A DNA stretch of 12,155 bases, taken from Ectocarpus siliculosus (taxonomy: Eukaryota > Sar > Phaeophyceae > Ectocarpales > Ectocarpaceae). The notes under the pieces were generated by a model that made no database searches, was not told the DNA's origin, and saw only the letters and a list, made by a program, of their open reading frames with translations. The position numbers were made by a program, and so were the translations under genes. The DNA lies in contig FN648970.1 in NCBI GenBank assembly GCA_000310025.1, positions 395,050-407,204 on the forward strand. The letters are read 5' to 3'. Below, piece by piece: positions 9,305 to 12,155 of the stretch; within the stretch, counting starts at the first letter, position 1, and each line of letters begins with the position of its first letter.

Positions 9305-9385
9305 CTTAGATTCAAGCGGCACCAGCTCCTGGGGCGGCGGCAGCGGAGGCGTCGGGGTCGGGCGGAAAGGCGCTTCTTCCTCCAT
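9305..9385 (-). CDS. Proline-rich exon of the minus-strand protein
   Basis: The minus frame from Met at 9385 reads MEEEAPFRPTPTPPLPPPQE and then LVPLESK, and ends at a donor aag|gtacgg in phase 0, matching the phase-0 start of the exon at 8925. The upstream boundary is unclear. The exon may begin further upstream in the same frame, or at the good acceptor ccgccccag|gag (exon start 9328), which would leave only eight codons. The acidic Trp-rich piece just upstream is in a different frame. Confidence 0.4.
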
Positions 9386-9401
9386 CGAAGACAGACGATC
9401 A

Positions 9402-9548
9402 CCATGACTCCATCGTCCCAGCAGCAGCATCAAGCCAGCCCTCAACAGTGTTTGTATCCCACCAGGCGCCCTCAGGGTTCGGGGTGGAGGTCAGGTCCCA
9501 TGCGTCAGGGTCGGTCTCTGCGGCGGAGGAGCCGGCGGCGGCTGGTGA
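9402..9548 (-). CDS. Acidic Trp-rich coding-like segment, minus strand
   Basis: The minus frame between stops reads ETDPDAWDLTSTPNPEGAWW, then DTNTVEGWLDAAAGTMESW, then TGA. The residue mixture is strongly protein-like and lies between other exon-like pieces of the same locus. An acceptor (ctccgccgcag, exon start 9517) fits in phase with a donor at 9579|9578 of the upstream piece, but that intron would be only 61 nt. No donor in this frame gives a phase-correct join to the downstream proline-rich exon. A frameshift (mutation or sequencing error) is therefore one explanation. Confidence 0.4.
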
Positions 9549-9578
9549 CTATGCGGCGTCATGCGTTGCGTATCTGAC

Positions 9579-9765
9579 GCGTGAGGCCCGTGTAAATTCC
9601 TCGTACGACCATCCCGAACCCCTCGCCGATGAGCGCTCCGGGCGACATGTCTTTTTTCTGCTCACGAAAAAAATCTCCCAGAGCAGCAACCCACAGTCCG
9701 TTCCACCTGTTGCACTGCGTGGTGGGCATCCGGGGCAGTTGCGGCAGATGGCATCGTGGTGACAT
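9579..9765 (-). CDS. Coding-like segment of minus-strand locus, B copy
   Basis: The minus frame reads LWVAALGDFFREQKKDMSPG and then ALIGEGFGMVVRGIYTGLT. A related frame in the copy at the right edge reads WGAVLGELALPDKK and then stops where this one continues. The Gly-rich amphipathic segment is protein-like but not assigned to a family. It is in the same frame as the upstream transmembrane-containing piece (10149 to 9790), from which it is separated by an in-frame TGA. Confidence 0.4.
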
Positions 9766-9960
9766 CTTCGAGCTGCACGGCCCTCGAAGTCATCGGCAGC
9801 CCCCCCACCGCTGAAGAGCATCTATCTGGCTCCTCGCCTGCTGCATTATCATCTCTTCTTTGTCAGCACCGGCAAGGCACAGGAACATGGCCCCTCGGAC
9901 TTGTAGCAGTCGTCGTTGGTCGGCATGGGGTGAGGTGCGGGGGTCATACCAGGCAGAAAG
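9640..9960 (-). repeat. Copy B of a duplicated minus-strand segment
   Basis: It matches 11810-12125 in the same orientation. The clearest blocks are 9877-9909 against 12057-12090 (gcacaggaacatggcc then cggacttgtagcag), 9762-9793 against about 11917-11948 (ending ggccctcgaagtcat versus ggccctcgacgtcat), and 9674-9687 against 11844-11857 (tctcccagagcagc versus tctcccagaacagc). Small indels separate the blocks, so the duplication is old. Confidence 0.6.
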
Positions 9961-10149
9961 AGGGCCGCCCCCCCAGATGGCTAGGAGCATGCTGCCCAAA
10001 AGACACATGATCCCAATTGCTTGGAAGATCACGGACCCCGACGAGCACGGAAGCGCATGGTGGTGGTGTGGTCCTTTTGTGTTGATGTAGGATCTCGAAA
10101 AAGAGCGGGTTGTTCCTTGTAAGTGACGGCGCAGCCAAAAGCTGGGCAT
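9790..10149 (-). CDS. Membrane-segment-containing ORF, minus strand, possibly a broken exon
   Basis: The 119-codon minus frame contains a hydrophobic span (SVIFQAIGIMCLLGSMLLAI, about residues 43-62), followed by WGGGPLSAW and a helix-like AMFLCLAGADKEEMIMQQ region ending ARSQIDALQRW before TGA. Compared with the right-edge copy, the stretch before AMFLCL differs by one base (tccgaggggcc here, tccgaagaggcc there), so frame is not conserved between copies across this point. A run of seven G lies just before the stop, a typical place for an indel. A gtatgacc after LSAW could instead be a splice donor. No family is recognised. Confidence 0.35.
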   Translation of the reverse strand: MPSFWLRRHLQGTTRSFSRSYINTKGPHHHHALPCSSGSVIFQAIGIMCLLGSMLLAIWGGGPLSAWYDPRTSPHADQRRLLQVRGAMFLCLAGADKEEMIMQQARSQIDALQRWGGCR

Positions 10150-11800
10150 GGCTCCAGAGCTGGCGTTTTTTTCGGGGTGCCGGGGACGAAAAAGTAATTA
10201 GATGCCAGCCGTTATACCTAGCCGCTGACCACTGCTGCTTCTGCAGACAGCACTGTAGTTACAATGTAACATGTGTTGACATGATCCGATGGGATTGATG
10301 GGAAGCGGACCGACTGAGCGACACGGGGTTTCGACTTCCTGTGGAGGGTTTTTACCTCTATTGCGCCGCATGGGGACAGTTGCATTTTTCACTGCCCTTT
10401 GTGAAGAATCAACCCCTTGCTCTTGAGCGGAGGAACCCGCCCGGATCCGGTGCCATGCACGGAGTTTGGTGCAGCGGTAGAGCACAGCGCGGACGTACAC
10501 CCCCCTCATAGATAGACGAATAAGACTCGGGTCCTGTCGCGTCGGCGTTCTATCTGTTGTCGAGCTGGACTGGCTTCTTCATGTTCGATTTGGAACGTGA
10601 TTAATCCGGTTGGTGTTCCGGCTCTCAGCTATTGAGGCGGGTGCCATGTGCACACCAGGCAGGTGCGATCGGTGCTGCTGATCCCGAGAGCGAGCCTGAC
10701 TAGTCGGATCCTGGGTCTAGGGGTCCAGGCGGAGACATCGAGGATGGATCCATCGCAGGAGTCAAGGTGAGCGTTCTCACCCCCGGCACACATTGATATC
10801 CAAACTCCGGCGGCGTGGTACATACCGCAGTGCAAGGGACATCAGCGGTGCCGGCGACGTGTGCAAACATAAACCTAACTACAGAGTAGCAGCATTATGA
10901 ACACATGGGTTTAGGCCTGGAGGGCACGAGCATTGCTTTGGGGTCTCTCCCAGCCTCTTCCTCTGGTGCTTGTACAGTGGATATACACCACGGGCGTCAC
11001 TTCTCCTCGTCGTGTGCCGACTGCCGTCCTTGCCTTTCTCTCCCGGCTGGTTTTCGATCCGCAGTCGCTGGGAGTTGTTGCCATCTGAACGTCATGTGCC
11101 ACAACAGTACACCACTTGTGCAGGTGCCCTTTGCAGCGTCAATAGTCGCTATTGTTGTGTGACTCTGAAGTCTCACAACAACCAAGATATACCAACCAAA
11201 GAGAAAGAAAGACTTGTAGCACTGCTGTGGTGCTATTATTGACGGCCATGAAAAGACTCCACCACATCCCGTTCGAATGTGGGTATATCTCGAACGGGTA
11301 GTCTTTCTGTGTGTTTACTTTTCCTAATAATTGACGACTGTAGACGGTGTGGCGGGGTAGTCTTGTTTCGCTTGACCCAAGACTACAGGACCTTTGACCA
11401 CGCTAATATGCATACCTCTGGAGGAAGAGGGCCGTTATTACTCATACTGGATCATTACCAGTGTTCGATCTCTCTCGATGTGTGTCTACAACTTAACTCA
11501 GTCCCTGCCCTGCCTGTCGCGCTGCCCACTCCACATGTTGGCCTGGCCTGTCACTGAACAGCAGTGGGCGGTTGTCCATGATTTCGCGAGCCGTGCTTGC
11601 TCCAAGACCTAAATCGTTCCATCAGCAGTAGCGCCCCCCGCCGCTGTGTGCCACCCTGAAAAGCCCCATGGCACCGCCCGTCGAGCAGAAGGCTACCCAA
11701 AACGTTTGCCTCGTCGTGTTGAACGGGCAATGGGAGGCTATTTTGGGAGAGCTATTTTTTCTTGACCGACCAACACGAAGGAAGGAGATGCACCACGCGC
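10150..11800. other. Interval between the two duplicated segments, no secure gene
   Basis: No exon with convincing splice sites and protein-like content stands out on either strand. A plus-strand segment ending gcaggagtcaag|gtgagc near 10766 has a good donor but no clear partner. A tRNA-like D-arm string (tggtgcagcggtagagca near 10469) lacks a matching T-arm. The main structure is the hairpin at 11252-11306. Confidence 0.45.
11252..11306. repeat. Two-tiered hairpin carrying the long-range repeat arm
   Basis: The inner arms cccgttcga (11268-11276) and tcgaacggg (11290-11298) are perfect complements around a 13-nt loop. The outer arms aaagact (11252-11258) and agtcttt (11300-11306) are also perfect. 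The segment 11292-11311 is the exact reverse complement of 709-728, so the same motif appears in both orientations here and once more at the left end. Confidence 0.6.
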
Positions 11801-11809
11801 GCTCCCGGC

Positions 11810-12125
11810 TACACCTGCACTTTCTTGTCGGGGAGAGCAAGCTCTCCCAGAACAGCCCCCCACTGTCGGCCCCACAACACCACTGCGTCGTGTGCTGCAT
11901 GGTGGCAGTTGCCAGCATGTCTTCGAAACGGTAGGCCCTCGACGTCATGGGCCATGAACAGGCACTCCTGAAGAGCATGTGGCTCCTCACGTGATGCATG
12001 TAGCCGGCTTTGCCGGGAACGATGGGAGTGCCAGAGGTGGCGGCGGCGTTCGTTAGGCACAGGAACATGGCCTCTTCGGACTTGTAGCAGTTTTCGTTGG
12101 AGGTGTGCATAGGGGTGAGGTGAGG
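11810..12125 (-). pseudogene. Copy A of the duplicated minus-strand segment, probably disrupted gene fragment
   Basis: One minus frame is open from 12131 to 11622 and contains NCYKSEEAMFLCL and MTSRAYRFEDM. Another, at 12060-11809, contains HALQECLFMAHDVEGL and LWGRQWGAVLGELALPDKK. Comparison with the copy at 9640-9960 supports the first frame near CYKSE and AMFLCL and the second near LGELALPDKK, so no single frame is conserved throughout. The second frame stops where copy B continues into MSPGALIGEG. This suggests a decayed copy, an intron inside the unit, or sequence errors. The unit may extend beyond the right edge. The product is not recognised. Confidence 0.4.
11831..11848. repeat. Perfect short palindrome gggagagc-aa-gctctccc
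   Basis: Eight-base arms are separated by two bases. It lies inside copy A and is absent from the corresponding place in copy B (atctcccagagc context). It is therefore a local change and probably not a conserved regulatory site. Confidence 0.5.
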
Positions 12126-12155
12126 GCTCACAGAGGTGGACCTGAGAACTGTACA

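Noticed and set aside
9284-9577. 97-codon Arg-rich plus-strand frame
   Set aside because: It is antisense to the better-supported minus-strand pieces, and its Arg/Gln-rich composition is a shadow of their proline and alanine codons.
10440-10560. tRNA gene suggested by tggtgcagcggtagagca
   Set aside because: The D-arm-like string has no matching T-arm (GGTTCRANNCC-type) at the right distance and no closing acceptor stem.

Overview
This window looks like intron-rich nuclear DNA from a eukaryote with moderately high GC. No bacterial operon structure, phage module, CRISPR array, rRNA or convincing tRNA is visible. Coding potential comes as short exons (about 25 to 210 nt) bounded by GT/AG sites, with introns of roughly 100 to 550 nt, homopolymer and dinucleotide tracts in introns, and a polyglycine linker in one exon. 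This is the style of stramenopile genomes, in particular brown algae of the Ectocarpus type. The lineage is an inference from style only and was not checked against any database.

Layout. Positions 1-310 are dominated by homopolymer runs and look like a poor-quality contig edge. Positions about 310-1480 hold no secure gene, but contain a family of degenerate GAGGTTCCCTAATGCA-like repeats (about 912-1049) and one arm of a long-range inverted repeat (709-728). Between 1487 and 1945 there are a few small plus-strand exon candidates of uncertain membership.

The best-supported gene is on the plus strand at 2087-5477. It has eight exons with mutually compatible phases, totalling 960 nt, or 319 codons plus a stop. 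The C-terminal part (from about residue 158) reads as a pyridoxamine 5'-phosphate oxidase-like, FMN-binding split-barrel domain. In the model it is preceded by a single membrane anchor and a cysteine-containing linker that I do not recognise.

Positions 5478-8246 separate this gene from a convergent minus-strand locus (about 10149 down to 8247). That locus has clear exon-like pieces of an unrecognised protein: a transmembrane-like segment, an acidic Trp-rich piece, a proline-rich piece, a 209-nt exon with good splice sites, and a C-terminal exon ending at 8247. The pieces cannot all be joined in one frame without an unseen intron, a frameshift or a sequence error, so it may be a degenerate gene. 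A diverged second copy of its upstream part lies in the same orientation at about 11810-12125 at the right edge. The region between the copies (10150-11800) has no secure gene but contains a large hairpin (11252-11306), whose arm matches the inverted-repeat arm at 709-728.

Nothing here amounts to a demonstrated new system. The most interesting items are the anchored split-barrel protein with its repeat-encoded glycine linker, a duplicated 3' splice site in front of that exon, the duplicated minus-strand gene segment, and the long-range inverted repeat.
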